The notes: a model not told the origin generated them from the letters alone. Counted from the first letter of the stretch, positions 7,865 to 15,393 are shown. The stretch is DNA of 21,060 nucleotides from JAEUKQ01 sp044227605 (GCA_044227605.1 JBGAWJ010000017.1:1-21060), one strand, 5' to 3'. Made by a program: numbers and translations.

Positions 7865-7910
7865 TTACCAGGCACTAATAATCGTTCGTTTAAGTTTAGT
7901 TGCTTGGTAA
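7865..7910 (+). promoter_or_regulatory. Inverted repeat in the bufA1 upstream region
   Basis: TTACCAGGCA (7865-7874) and TGCTTGGTAA (7901-7910) are complementary at nine of ten positions, with a G-U pair possible at the tenth. They are separated by 26 bases and end 36 bases before the bufA1 ATG. This could be an operator for the metal-responsive operon, a leader hairpin, or the end of the divergent unit. No match to a known regulator site is claimed. Confidence 0.3.
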
Positions 7911-7946
7911 AATCGTACTAGTTAAGTAAAAATTAAGGATTATAAA

Positions 7947-8204
7947 ATGAAAAAGAATTTGGCACTTGTGGCTTCGGCCTTTGCTGCAGTTTTGGTGGTG
8001 AACAGCATAACCCCGGTTATGGCGGAGGAAGCTGCTCAGGAAAAATGTTATGGTATTGTCAAAAAAGGCAAAAATGATTGCCAAACAGCTAAATCTTCCT
8101 GCGCTGGCACTTCTACCCGTGATAATCAAGGTGATGCTTGGATTTATGTACCAAAAGGAACCTGTCAAAAAATAGTCGGCGGTAGTTTAACTGTAAAGAA
8201 GTAA
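7947..8204 (+). CDS. bufA1: Bufferin precursor peptide 1 (DUF2282 family)
   Basis: An 85-residue secreted precursor peptide. Residues 1-26 form a Sec signal (KK, hydrophobic core, then TPVMA before EEAAQ). The mature part has four cysteines at 34, 45, 52 and 73 with the family pattern EKCYGIVKKG, NDC, SSCAG and YVPKGTC. In characterised bufferins the two central cysteines are modified by the BufB/BufC enzyme pair, giving a periplasmic copper-binding peptide that buffers excess metal. A ribosome binding site AAGGAT lies nine bases before ATG. It is the first gene of bufA1-bufA2-bufB-bufC-doxX. Such operons are often metal-induced, but I cannot assign a specific sigma-factor site here. Confidence 0.92.
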   Translation: MKKNLALVASAFAAVLVVNSITPVMAEEAAQEKCYGIVKKGKNDCQTAKSSCAGTSTRDNQGDAWIYVPKGTCQKIVGGSLTVKK

Positions 8205-8260
8205 TGGTCTTTATAATTTCAATTAATCTGATGTAGACCTCCACAATAAGGATAATAAAA

Positions 8261-8500
8261 ATGAATAAATTGTTAATTGCTTCTGCTATCAGTGCTGCTT
8301 TTGCCTTGAGTGCTTGTACAACGACAGATAATAAAGCACATATGGAAAAGTGCATGGGAATTGCCAAAAAGGGCATGAATGACTGCAAAACTGCTCTGCA
8401 CGCATGTGCGGGCAAATCAACGGCCGACAAACAGGCAACCGATTGGATTTGGTTACCAGCAGGCACTTGTGCTAAAACTGGTGGTAAATTAAATAAGTAG
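8261..8500 (+). CDS. bufA2: Bufferin precursor peptide 2 with a lipobox-like signal
   Basis: A 79-residue paralogue of the upstream peptide. Cysteines 31, 42, 49 and 70 have exactly the same spacing (x10, x6, x20) and the same surrounding motifs (EKCMGIAKKGMNDC, CAG, LPAGTC). The signal region ends FALSAC, an L-S-A-C lipobox with Cys19. This predicts lipidation and membrane anchoring, whereas bufA1 has an ordinary A-x-A signal-peptidase site. Residue +2 after Cys19 is Thr, so by the E. coli rule it would sort to the outer membrane. Signal peptidase I cleavage after Ala18 is the alternative. A strong AAGGA ribosome binding site precedes the ATG. It lies 56 bases after bufA1. Confidence 0.9.
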   Translation: MNKLLIASAISAAFALSACTTTDNKAHMEKCMGIAKKGMNDCKTALHACAGKSTADKQATDWIWLPAGTCAKTGGKLNK

Positions 8501-8501
8501 T

Positions 8502-8523
8502 TTCAACTTAATTTTTAGTTGAA
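8502..8523 (+). other. Intergenic hairpin between bufA2 and bufB
   Basis: A perfect 7-bp stem TTCAACT/AGTTGAA with an 8-base loop sits directly after the bufA2 stop and just before the bufB ribosome binding site (GGGGGGAG). There is no U-tract, so it is not a full terminator. It could stabilise upstream peptide mRNA or partly block readthrough, keeping peptides in excess over enzyme. Confidence 0.4.
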
Positions 8524-8538
8524 TATGGGGGGAGATAT

Positions 8539-9390
8539 ATGGAAAATGATGCCTGTATATCTCCCTCGCCCATTTACGGTGCCGGAATAGGTTTAAGGTA
8601 TCAACATCATGAAGATGTCTTAAATGGTAAGCCCCGTGTTAATTGGCTTGAAGTTCACAGTGAAAATTATTTTGGCGGCGGCTTAGCAATTGATTATCTG
8701 AAGAAAATTCGTCTCGATTATCCAATCAGCTTGCATGGCGTTGGCCTTTCTCTTGGTTCTTCTGAAAATTTATCACAGACCCATTTAGAAAAATTTAAGC
8801 AATTAATTCATAGGATCTCCCCTACCTTGGTTTCAGAACATTTGTCCTGGAGCATCATTAATGGCGTTTATTTAAATGATTTAATTCCAACCCCTTATAC
8901 CGATGAGGTATTAGCAATTGTTTCCCGTCATGTTGATGAAACACAGAACTATTTCAAACGACAAATCTTAATTGAGAATCCATCGACTTATTTAGAATTC
9001 AAGGTGGCCGATTATTCAGAGGCTGATTTTTTATCGGCCCTCGTTAAAAAAACCGGATGCGGCTTATTACTTGATGTTAATAATATTTTTGTTAGCAGCA
9101 AGAATCATGGGTTTGATGCGAACGAATACTTACTTAAAATTCCCCCCGAAGCAGTTAAGGAAATTCATTTAGCGGGCCATACCAAAAAACAATTCAAAAA
9201 AATTTCTATCCTGCTAGATGATCATGGCAGTAAAGTAGATGATGAAGTATGGGCGTTATACCAGCAGACATTAAAAATAATGGGTCGAAAACCTACTTTA
9301 ATTGAGTGGGACAGCAACATCCCAGCCTTGGATATAATATTAGACCAGGCACGTATCGCAGAAAATTATCTGGAGCAGGAGAATTCATAA
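8539..9390 (+). CDS. bufB: BufB: DUF692 multinuclear non-heme iron oxidase (MNIO) for bufferin maturation
   Basis: A 283-residue DUF692-family TIM-barrel enzyme. The polar and metal-ligand positions are all visible: E42 (HSENYF), H66 (HGVGLSLG), E100/H101 (SEHLSW), E146/N147 (IENPSTY), D179/N181 (LLLDVNNI), H210 and H214 (EIHLAGH), D228/H229 (DDHG) and E256/D258 (IEWD). Family members use two or three irons and oxygen to modify peptide cysteines, for example to oxazolone/thioamide in methanobactin or 5-thiooxazole in bufferin. Here the substrates are surely the two upstream peptides. The start has a G-rich GGGGGGAG ribosome binding site. The stop overlaps the bufC start by one base, implying coupled translation. 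Confidence 0.94.
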   Translation: MENDACISPSPIYGAGIGLRYQHHEDVLNGKPRVNWLEVHSENYFGGGLAIDYLKKIRLDYPISLHGVGLSLGSSENLSQTHLEKFKQLIHRISPTLVSEHLSWSIINGVYLNDLIPTPYTDEVLAIVSRHVDETQNYFKRQILIENPSTYLEFKVADYSEADFLSALVKKTGCGLLLDVNNIFVSSKNHGFDANEYLLKIPPEAVKEIHLAGHTKKQFKKISILLDDHGSKVDDEVWALYQQTLKIMGRKPTLIEWDSNIPALDIILDQARIAENYLEQENS

Positions 9391-10169
9391 TGGAATTCAT
9401 AAAGATCCAAGACCTATTCTTGCGGTATATTTTGTATGGGGAATATCACCCTTCTTTAGATAAATTAATTAAGAGTAATATAATAAATCCTATGGATCGC
9501 CTTAATATTTACCGCAATAATACCTTCATTAGCTTACAAGAATGTTTGAAGTCGACTTTTCCTGTATCCCAGCAAATTCTTGGGGAAAAATTTTTTACCC
9601 AAGCCGCCAAAAAATATATTGTTGATTTTCCACCAACCAATGGCTGTCTAACATTTTATGGGGAAAGTTTCTCAAGATTTTTATCATCCCTGGTGGAAAT
9701 TAAGAATTTGCCCTATATCATTGATGTTGCATCTTTTGAATATGCCATGCATCAATCTTTTTATGCCGAGGATTATCCAGTCTTAACAGCAGAAGATCTA
9801 ACTTTAATACCGGCAGAAAAATACGGTGACCTGGTTCTGAATTTTCAGCCTTCTTTTCAATTCGTCCAGTCATTTTATCCGATTGATTACATTTGGTCTA
9901 TTCATAATGATCATTCAATCGAGCAAATGGTTGAATTGAAAATTATCAAGTCAAATAACCTTGAAAACTATTTTGTTTACCGTTTAAATAATACAGTTTA
10001 TTTTCAAAAAATTAATCAAGATGAGGCAGGTTTTATTCAGCACTTGAAAGAAGGTATGACTTTTGAGAAAGCGTTTTCTGTCATTTACGCTATTTACCCA
10101 AATTTTGATCTTACTAAGACGATTCAACGGTTGATCCAATTTCAAGTCCTAACTAGTTATAATACCTAA
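9390..10169 (+). CDS. bufC: BufC: DUF2063 partner protein of the MNIO enzyme
   Basis: A 259-residue protein from ATG at 9390, whose A is shared with the bufB stop (TAATG). A GGAG ribosome binding site sits 10 bases upstream. The frame is open for 28 more codons upstream, but these lie inside bufB and lack a ribosome site. The N-terminal half is the DUF2063 domain (RLNIYRNNTFISLQECLKSTFP, then FPPTNGCLTFYGESFSRFL and ASFEYAMHQSF). DUF2063 was once called DNA-binding, but in bufferin and related operons it is the RiPP-recognition partner that delivers the precursor to BufB. It is cytosolic. The C-terminal third is less conserved and unassigned. Confidence 0.9.
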   Translation: MEFIKIQDLFLRYILYGEYHPSLDKLIKSNIINPMDRLNIYRNNTFISLQECLKSTFPVSQQILGEKFFTQAAKKYIVDFPPTNGCLTFYGESFSRFLSSLVEIKNLPYIIDVASFEYAMHQSFYAEDYPVLTAEDLTLIPAEKYGDLVLNFQPSFQFVQSFYPIDYIWSIHNDHSIEQMVELKIIKSNNLENYFVYRLNNTVYFQKINQDEAGFIQHLKEGMTFEKAFSVIYAIYPNFDLTKTIQRLIQFQVLTSYNT

Positions 10170-10188
10170 AATAAAGGAGTGGCTGATA

Positions 10189-10656
10189 ATGGAAGAACGT
10201 CCTCCGCCTTCAGTAAGGCACCACAAAAAATTTATATTAAGTTTTTATAAAATATTAGAAATGATACCGGAAGCCATACCAGCTTTTATCCTAAGATTAG
10301 GGGTTTCCTTAGTTTTTTTCCGCTCCGGTTTAGTAAAGCTACAAGAAAATAGTTGGGCCGTATCGCAGCAAACCATATTTTTGTTCCGCGATGAATATCA
10401 TATGCCCCTTCCCGAGCTAAGTGCTTATGCGGCGACGTCGATTGAACTATTGGCCCCCTTAATGCTATTATTTGGTATCGGCAGTCGTATAGCTGCTGCT
10501 GCCATGTTAGGAATGACACTGGTAATCCAGATATTTGTTTATCCGGAAAGTTACCCTGATCATTTAATGTGGTTAGGCCCCTTGCTATATATTGTCCTCC
10601 GTGGTCCAGGTAATTTATCTTTTGATTATTTATTCCGCAAAATTACCGATAAATAA
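10189..10656 (+). CDS. DoxX-family membrane protein of the bufferin operon
   Basis: A 155-residue protein with four membrane segments, after an N-terminal cytosolic tail rich in charged residues. Recognisable DoxX features are AFILRLGVSLVFFRSGLVKL (about residues 34-52) and LLAPLMLLFGIGSRIAAAAMLGMTLVIQIFVYP (about 89-120). DoxX proteins often close bufferin operons, sometimes called BufD or TQO_small_DoxD-like. A redox or quinone-linked role in the membrane is suspected, but the function is not established. It begins 19 bases after bufC with an AAGGAG site. The convergent cinA-like gene starts 30 bases beyond the stop, and no obvious terminator lies between them. Confidence 0.85.
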   Translation: MEERPPPSVRHHKKFILSFYKILEMIPEAIPAFILRLGVSLVFFRSGLVKLQENSWAVSQQTIFLFRDEYHMPLPELSAYAATSIELLAPLMLLFGIGSRIAAAAMLGMTLVIQIFVYPESYPDHLMWLGPLLYIVLRGPGNLSFDYLFRKITDK

Positions 10657-10686
10657 ATATCCCGAAATTTTGATACCTTATCGAAG

Positions 10687-11442
10687 TCAGTGATTAGGTT
10701 GGACAAAAACAATGGAAAGCTGCTGCAACATTGATTTAGTATCAGTGATTGCTTGATCAATATGAATTTTATTTTTTCCCCGAAAAACAATATTTGTCAT
10801 AGGCTTGCTGTTTTGTAGGAAGGGATAACTTCCAATATCAATATCTTGGTATTTATCCTGGATAGCTTGAAGTCCATCTGCAATTTTGCTTTCCCCACTT
10901 TCAACTGCTATCATCATGGAAACAATCGGGTTTCCTTGAATTAACCCGGGCAAAACATTATGCAACATCGCCTGCATAATATTGGGAACGCCTGCAAAAA
11001 CATACACATTCTTTAACTTAAATCCTGGCGCCGCGCTGATCGGGTTATGAATTAATTCGGCACCTTCTGGGAGGCGGGCCATTTTAAGCCTGGCATTATT
11101 AAGTGATTCCGAACTGTAATATTTTTCTAAAATTTGCCTGGCTATAGGATTTAGAATGACTTTTCGCCGGAATGCTTCAGCAATTGATTCCGTAGTAATA
11201 TCATCATGTGTCGGTCCTATACCCCCGGTCGTGAAAACATAATCATATTTCATCGATAATTCTTGTGTGGTCGCAATAATATTGAATTTAATATCAGGAA
11301 TTATCCTTACTTCACGGAGATATATCCCCTTTTCTGCAAGTTTTATAGCCATATATTGAAGGTTCGTGTCTTGGGTCCGCCCCGATAATATTTCATTACC
11401 AATAATAATAATTGCCGCTTCAATTTTTTTTGTTCCAGACAT
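10687..11442 (-). CDS. CinA N-terminal/MoaB-like molybdopterin-binding-domain protein
   Basis: A 251-residue protein with the MoaB/MogA-like fold of CinA. GNEILSGRTQDTN (residues 14-26) and TTGGIGPTHDDITTESIA (about 71-88) are its signature motifs. The C-terminal nicotinamide-nucleotide amidase (PncC) domain of full-length CinA is absent, so this is the short single-domain form widespread in Alphaproteobacteria. The N-terminal domain of CinA is an ADP-ribose/NAD pyrophosphatase-type enzyme, so a role in pyridine nucleotide salvage is possible but unproven here. The ATG at 11442 has a GAGGA ribosome binding site. It is divergent from map. Confidence 0.85.
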   Translation of the reverse strand: MSGTKKIEAAIIIIGNEILSGRTQDTNLQYMAIKLAEKGIYLREVRIIPDIKFNIIATTQELSMKYDYVFTTGGIGPTHDDITTESIAEAFRRKVILNPIARQILEKYYSSESLNNARLKMARLPEGAELIHNPISAAPGFKLKNVYVFAGVPNIMQAMLHNVLPGLIQGNPIVSMMIAVESGESKIADGLQAIQDKYQDIDIGSYPFLQNSKPMTNIVFRGKNKIHIDQAITDTKSMLQQLSIVFVQPNH

Positions 11443-11583
11443 ATATTGTCCTCAATCCTGGTGTTATTATACTGTGTATTCCGCTTACGTGAATGATATC
11501 ATTTATGGTGATGAATCTTTTATTAATTGTTAATGATAAGAAAGTAGATTTTGAAATAATTCAATAATTTTGCGAGGGATGTT

Positions 11584-12336
11584 TTGTCTGTTAAAATGCA
11601 TAACGAGAAAGATTTTGTCGGAATGAGTAAGGCAGGTGCTTTAGCTGCAGCTTGCCTTGATTTTATTACTCCTTACGTCGTACCTGGAGTTACGACCGAA
11701 AAGCTTAATGTTTTATGTCACGATTTTATTATCAATCATCAAGCCATCCCTGCCCCTTTGAATTATAAAGGATACCCTAAATCGATTTGTACCTCTGTTA
11801 ACCATGTGGTGTGTCATGGCATCCCTAACGAACGTCCTTTAATTGAAGGCGATATATTAAATATTGATATTACCGTTATTTTAGATGGTTGGCATGGGGA
11901 TACTAGCCGTATGTTCGCAGTAGGGAAAATCGCTTTAAAAGCGCAACGCCTCATTGATGTTACATATCAGGCGATGATGCTTGGCATTGCTGCGGCAATG
12001 CCGGGAAAAACGTTAGGGGACATTGGTTATGCCATTCAAAATTATGTAGAAAAGCATCAATTTTCGGTGGTCCGTGATTTTTGTGGGCATGGTATTGGCA
12101 AGGTCTTCCATGATGAACCGAACATATTGCATTATGGATTACCATCGACCGGGTTGAAACTGCAACCCGGAATGTTTTTTACCATTGAACCCATGATAAA
12201 TATCGGTAAACCTGATGTAAAGATTTTGGCCGATGGTTGGACTGCGGTTACGCGTGACCGCTCGCTTTCTGCACAGTATGAACATACCATTGGTATTACT
12301 GAAACTGGCGCAAAAATCTTTACCCTCTCTTCCTAA
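11584..12336 (+). CDS. map: Type I methionine aminopeptidase
   Basis: A 250-residue enzyme that removes the N-terminal Met from nascent proteins. All five metal ligands are visible: D95 and D106 (NIDITVILDGWHGDTSRMF), H169 (CGHGIG), E202 (FTIEPM) and E233 (QYEHT). His77-region VVCHGIP is also typical. I chose TTG at 11584 because a GAGGG Shine-Dalgarno (11574-11578) sits five bases upstream. The in-frame ATG at 11596 would be 17 bases from that site. The gene is cytosolic and essential in most bacteria, and starts a plus-strand run map-radC-purB. Confidence 0.94.
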   Translation: MSVKMHNEKDFVGMSKAGALAAACLDFITPYVVPGVTTEKLNVLCHDFIINHQAIPAPLNYKGYPKSICTSVNHVVCHGIPNERPLIEGDILNIDITVILDGWHGDTSRMFAVGKIALKAQRLIDVTYQAMMLGIAAAMPGKTLGDIGYAIQNYVEKHQFSVVRDFCGHGIGKVFHDEPNILHYGLPSTGLKLQPGMFFTIEPMINIGKPDVKILADGWTAVTRDRSLSAQYEHTIGITETGAKIFTLSS

Positions 12337-12370
12337 GTCCTTAAAAGATAACCTCGTGAAGTTTTGATAT

Positions 12371-13081
12371 ATGGCAAACTTACCAGACAACCCAACTTAT
12401 TTAGGTCATCGGCAGCGGTTACGAGAAAAATTTATCCAAGGGATGGGCAATGGCCTGGCGGACTATGAATTATTAGAATTGGTATTGTTCCAAGCCTACC
12501 CCCGTCAGGATGTTAAACCGATTGCTAAAAAACTGATGCAACATTTTGGTACTTTATCGGCGGTCATCCAAGCATCTAGCGAAGAATTAAAAACGGTTGA
12601 AGGTATTGGGCAAGTTTCACTTGTGGTTATAAAACTTATTCACGCCACATGCTTGCGAATGCTAAAACAAGATATGCAGCAATCCTTGATTTTTCATCAA
12701 AGTACCGATGTTATCAATTATTATCACTTAAAATTAGCCCATGTTCAACGAGAAGAATTTCATGTTTTATTCTTAAATCATAAATTCCAACTACTTAAAG
12801 ATGAGGTCTTACAAACGGGAACGGTGAATTATATCAATATTTTTCCCCGAGAGTTAATTAAAAGAGCATTAGAGCTTTCTGCCAGTCATCTGCTTTTTAT
12901 TCATAACCACCCGTCGGGAGATGCAACACCATCCGTTGAGGATCGGCAGACAACCGAGGAATTGCGAAATATTTTAAAGAAATTGGGTATCGAAATTATT
13001 GATCATCTGATCATTTCAAAATTGGGTTATTATAGCTTTAAGGCAGATCAACAATTTAAACATTCACAGATGGAACAATAA
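12371..13081 (+). CDS. radC: RadC-family JAB/MPN domain protein
   Basis: A 236-residue RadC protein. The N-terminal helix-hairpin-helix region (VEGIGQVSLVVIKLI, residues 77-90) is followed by the JAMM/MPN domain with HNHPSGDATPSVED (H178, H180, D191), matching the E-x(n)-HxH-x(10)-D metal motif. RadC was named for DNA repair, but its biochemical role is unsettled. Length matches the family. The stop codon TAA shares its last base with the purB ATG at 13081, so the two are translationally coupled. A canonical ribosome binding site is weak. Confidence 0.92.
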   Translation: MANLPDNPTYLGHRQRLREKFIQGMGNGLADYELLELVLFQAYPRQDVKPIAKKLMQHFGTLSAVIQASSEELKTVEGIGQVSLVVIKLIHATCLRMLKQDMQQSLIFHQSTDVINYYHLKLAHVQREEFHVLFLNHKFQLLKDEVLQTGTVNYINIFPRELIKRALELSASHLLFIHNHPSGDATPSVEDRQTTEELRNILKKLGIEIIDHLIISKLGYYSFKADQQFKHSQMEQ

Positions 13082-14391
13082 TGGCAATTGATCGTTATAG
13101 TCGCGCAGAAACAGCAAAAATTTGGTCGGATGAAAATCGGCTTGATTTATGGAAAAAAATTGAATGTTTGGTAGCTAAAGCACAGGCAGAATTTAGTATT
13201 ATCCCAATAAAAGCTGCAAAAGATATTTGTCGTTTAGCGGATTACCAAATAAACCGTATCAAAGAAATTGAGCTTATCACTCAACATGAATTTAATGCTT
13301 TTTTAAAAAACTTGTCTGAAAATATTGGGGCTTCCGCCGCTTATTTACACCATGGAATGACCTCTTCGGACGTTTTAGATACAACTTTGTCCCTCCAACT
13401 GACGCAGGTCACTGATGTTATTTTAATACAACTTGAAAAATTACTGGTTGTTTTAAAGCGACGGGCGATTGAGTTCAAAGATACAGTTTGTAGCGGTAGA
13501 ACACATGGGATCCATGCTGAACCGATGACTTTTGGACTAAAACTGGCTTCTCATTGGGCTGCCTTTCATAGAAATCGCCAACGATTAATAAATGCCAGGA
13601 AAGAAATTGCTGTGGGTGCAATTTCTGGGGCTGTCGGAACATATGCCACGATTGATCCACGTGTTGAAAATTATGTTATGAAAGAACTGGGCCTAAGTTC
13701 TGAAACTATATCTACTCAAATAGTCCCCAGGGATCGTCATGCTATATTCTTTTGTACTTTATCCGTCATTGCATGTTCTATTGAAAACTTGGCAACAGAA
13801 ATCCGTCATTTGCAAAGATCCGAAGTACGGGAAGTAGAAGAACGCTTTGACAACGGACAAACGGGCTCTTCCGCTATGCCCCACAAGCGCAATCCCATTA
13901 AATGTGAGAATCTAACAGGATTATCCCGATTAATCCGTTCCGGGTGTATCTCTGCATTGGAAAATGTAACCTTATGGCATGAACGGGATATTTCACATAG
14001 CTCAGTCGAGCGTGTTCTTTGTCCCGATATCACTATTACGCTTGATTTTGCGTTATCCCGATTGTCTGAAGTGATAGATGGTCTGGTTGTGTATCCAGAC
14101 AAAATGTTAAAAAATATATATAATTCAGGCGGAATTATCTTTTCTCAAAGAATTTTATTAAAACTTATAGAAAAAGGGTTGGATCGTCAAAAATCATACC
14201 ATTTAATTCAACAATTAAGCCATGTATGCTGGCAAGAAGGTCAAAATTTTCTTGATCTATGCCAGCAAAATCCAGAGATAAGAAAAATGCTGAGCCTTGA
14301 GGAATTAGAAAATTTGTTTGACGTGAATTTTTATTTAAAACAAACTCCTTTTATTTTTCATAAGGTTTTTGAATTGGACATAAATAGTTAA
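13081..14391 (+). CDS. purB: Adenylosuccinate lyase
   Basis: A 436-residue fumarase/aspartase-superfamily enzyme that acts twice in purine synthesis, splitting SAICAR and adenylosuccinate with release of fumarate. The signature loop GSSAMPHKRNPIKCENL (about residues 262-278) carries the catalytic serine. The HHGMTSSDVLDT (about 90-101) and SGRTHGIHAEPMTFGLK (about 138-154) blocks supply substrate-binding and general-acid histidines. The length and short C-terminal domain fit the T. maritima/B. subtilis type. The start overlaps the radC stop by one base. The DUF1476 gene is convergent 16 bases downstream. Confidence 0.95.
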   Translation: MAIDRYSRAETAKIWSDENRLDLWKKIECLVAKAQAEFSIIPIKAAKDICRLADYQINRIKEIELITQHEFNAFLKNLSENIGASAAYLHHGMTSSDVLDTTLSLQLTQVTDVILIQLEKLLVVLKRRAIEFKDTVCSGRTHGIHAEPMTFGLKLASHWAAFHRNRQRLINARKEIAVGAISGAVGTYATIDPRVENYVMKELGLSSETISTQIVPRDRHAIFFCTLSVIACSIENLATEIRHLQRSEVREVEERFDNGQTGSSAMPHKRNPIKCENLTGLSRLIRSGCISALENVTLWHERDISHSSVERVLCPDITITLDFALSRLSEVIDGLVVYPDKMLKNIYNSGGIIFSQRILLKLIEKGLDRQKSYHLIQQLSHVCWQEGQNFLDLCQQNPEIRKMLSLEELENLFDVNFYLKQTPFIFHKVFELDINS

Positions 14392-14407
14392 AAAAACCTT
14401 AAATAAA

Positions 14408-14746
14408 TTAAAATTTTCCTGCTTCTTTATCATCTAAAACTTGTTGTTTAGCTAACTGCCTCAAATCTTGCATTTGTTTGCGCAAGGCAGCTTCAGACAT
14501 TGAGAGTTTGTATTGCTTACAATCAGCCAGGACTTTTTCTATTACATCATCATCTCCAGGTTTTTGAAAATCCGCCATCACAACGGCGGTAGCATATTCC
14601 TCGGATTTTTTTGAATTCCAACCCAATTGCTTAGCAACCCACAAACCTAATAATTTATTTCTCCGCGCGGTAATTTTAAACTCCGTTTCTTGATCCATTT
14701 TATATTTTTGTTCAGCTGCTTTCTGGCGTCCATCAAAAGTCGTCAT
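14408..14746 (-). CDS. DUF1476 protein, zeta-type inhibitor of alphaproteobacterial F1-ATPase
   Basis: A 112-residue, highly charged helical protein. The opening MTTFDGRQKAAEQKYKMDQE and the ARRNKLLGLWVAKQLG block (about residues 27-42) are characteristic of DUF1476. A member from Paracoccus denitrificans is the natural zeta inhibitor that blocks reverse ATP hydrolysis by F1. I start it at 14746, where AGGAAGGA lies about nine bases upstream. The frame is open for 23 more codons, but that stretch is unlike the family and has no ribosome site. The protein is cytosolic, binding the F1 catalytic head. Its presence is the strongest taxonomic hint in the window. Confidence 0.88.
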   Translation of the reverse strand: MTTFDGRQKAAEQKYKMDQETEFKITARRNKLLGLWVAKQLGWNSKKSEEYATAVVMADFQKPGDDDVIEKVLADCKQYKLSMSEAALRKQMQDLRQLAKQQVLDDKEAGKF

Positions 14747-14906
14747 AATCTTTTTTCCTTCCTGTTTACACCGGCATCCTACATTTATATAATGACCTTC
14801 TATCACCATGGTCATCTTTAATAATATTCGCCTGCTAACGAAATTTACTGCAGTTCTGGGTAGAGTATGAATTGTTTATAAAGTTAATCAGTTTTTTGTG
14901 CAAGAT

Positions 14907-14945
14907 GGGGTTACTGTGCGAAACCTAAAAAAATAGTACGCTACG
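14907..14945 (+). repeat. Left terminal inverted repeat of the ars cassette (Tn3-like)
   Basis: Starts GGGGTTACTGTGCGAAACC and ends TAGTACGCTACG, 39 bp. It pairs in inverted orientation with 17559-17596 (29 of 38 aligned bases plus one gap). The pentamer AAGAT lies immediately outside. Confidence 0.65.
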
Positions 14946-15025
14946 GTTTTGTTATTTCTTGTAATAGTCTACATTTCTCTTTTGCGATCTGTCTACTCTG
15001 TTACCAAATATAATCAATGGTTAAA

Positions 15026-15281
15026 TTAGGGTCTAACCTCAATTTAACTTTTTGATTGTGAATGGGGTTCAGTTGTGTTTCAATAACCGACCGAACAAAT
15101 GCAGCAATTTTAACCCGTTCCCCTTCAGAAATAACATCTACAAACACCATAATAAAATCGAGCGCATGTTCTGTTGTATCAAAGACGCTCGGCGTATCGC
15201 AACCGGTACGATAAATTGGCTTAATCTTCCTAAAGTTCCCTATAACTTATAACTTTCCTCTATTTCTACTTAAGACCCTAA
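15026..15281 (+). mobile_element. 256-bp relic of an IS5-type insertion sequence, with inverted repeats and target duplication
   Basis: Ends are TTAGGGTCT (15026-15034) and AGACCCTAA (15273-15281), perfect 9-bp inverted repeats. Both are flanked by TTAAA (15021-15025 and 15282-15286), a plausible target-site duplication. Inside is only the C-terminal part of an IS5-family DDE transposase, with a frameshift, directly after the left end. The element is therefore internally deleted and non-autonomous, similar in form to a MITE. It lies inside the larger ars-bearing element and so inserted after or together with it. Confidence 0.7.
15052..15252 (+). pseudogene. Transposase C-terminal fragment, IS5 family, frameshifted
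   Basis: The frame from TTG at 15052 includes YKHHNKIERMFCCIKDARRIAT, matching the end of IS5-family DDE transposases (HKIE..F..LKD.RRIATRYDK), whose Glu is the last catalytic acid. After RRIAT the frame is lost: inserting one base near 15203-15206 would restore RYDKLA. Only about 50 of roughly 250-300 residues survive. It cannot encode an active enzyme. Confidence 0.75.
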
Positions 15282-15365
15282 TTAAAAATGAAACTCTATT
15301 CTGACATATTTATAAAAGCTATCTGACATCCGGTTAGTTACTTAAAATTGACGAATTTAAAATGC

Positions 15366-15393
15366 TTGATTTATTCCATATTTCTATTATTAT
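15366..15393 (+). promoter_or_regulatory. Candidate arsR promoter predicting a leaderless mRNA
   Basis: TTGATT (15366-15371), a 16-base spacer and TATTAT (15388-15393) end only six bases before the arsR ATG at 15400. No Shine-Dalgarno is visible there. Transcription would begin at or next to the ATG. An alternative -35 (TTGACG at about 15349) with a weaker -10 (TATTCC) is possible. An ArsR operator would be expected to overlap this site, but I see no clear dyad. Confidence 0.35.

Noticed and set aside
7740..7946. Cobalamin riboswitch between cobA and bufA1
   Set aside because: No B12-box-like sequence or long structured leader is recognisable, and the space is only 207 bases shared with a divergent operon.
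9306..9389. Upstream extension of bufC by 28 codons
   Set aside because: It lies inside bufB, has no ribosome site, and the ATG at 9390 has GGAG and the expected DUF2063 start.
14747..14815. N-terminal extension of the DUF1476 protein by 23 codons
   Set aside because: The AGGAAGGA site and the family's conserved MTTFD start both point to 14746.
15010..15220. Minus-strand frame reading DTPSVFDTTEHALDFIMVFVDV
   Set aside because: It looks protein-like, but it is the antisense of the IS5-type transposase fragment. Such antisense peptides are common false genes.
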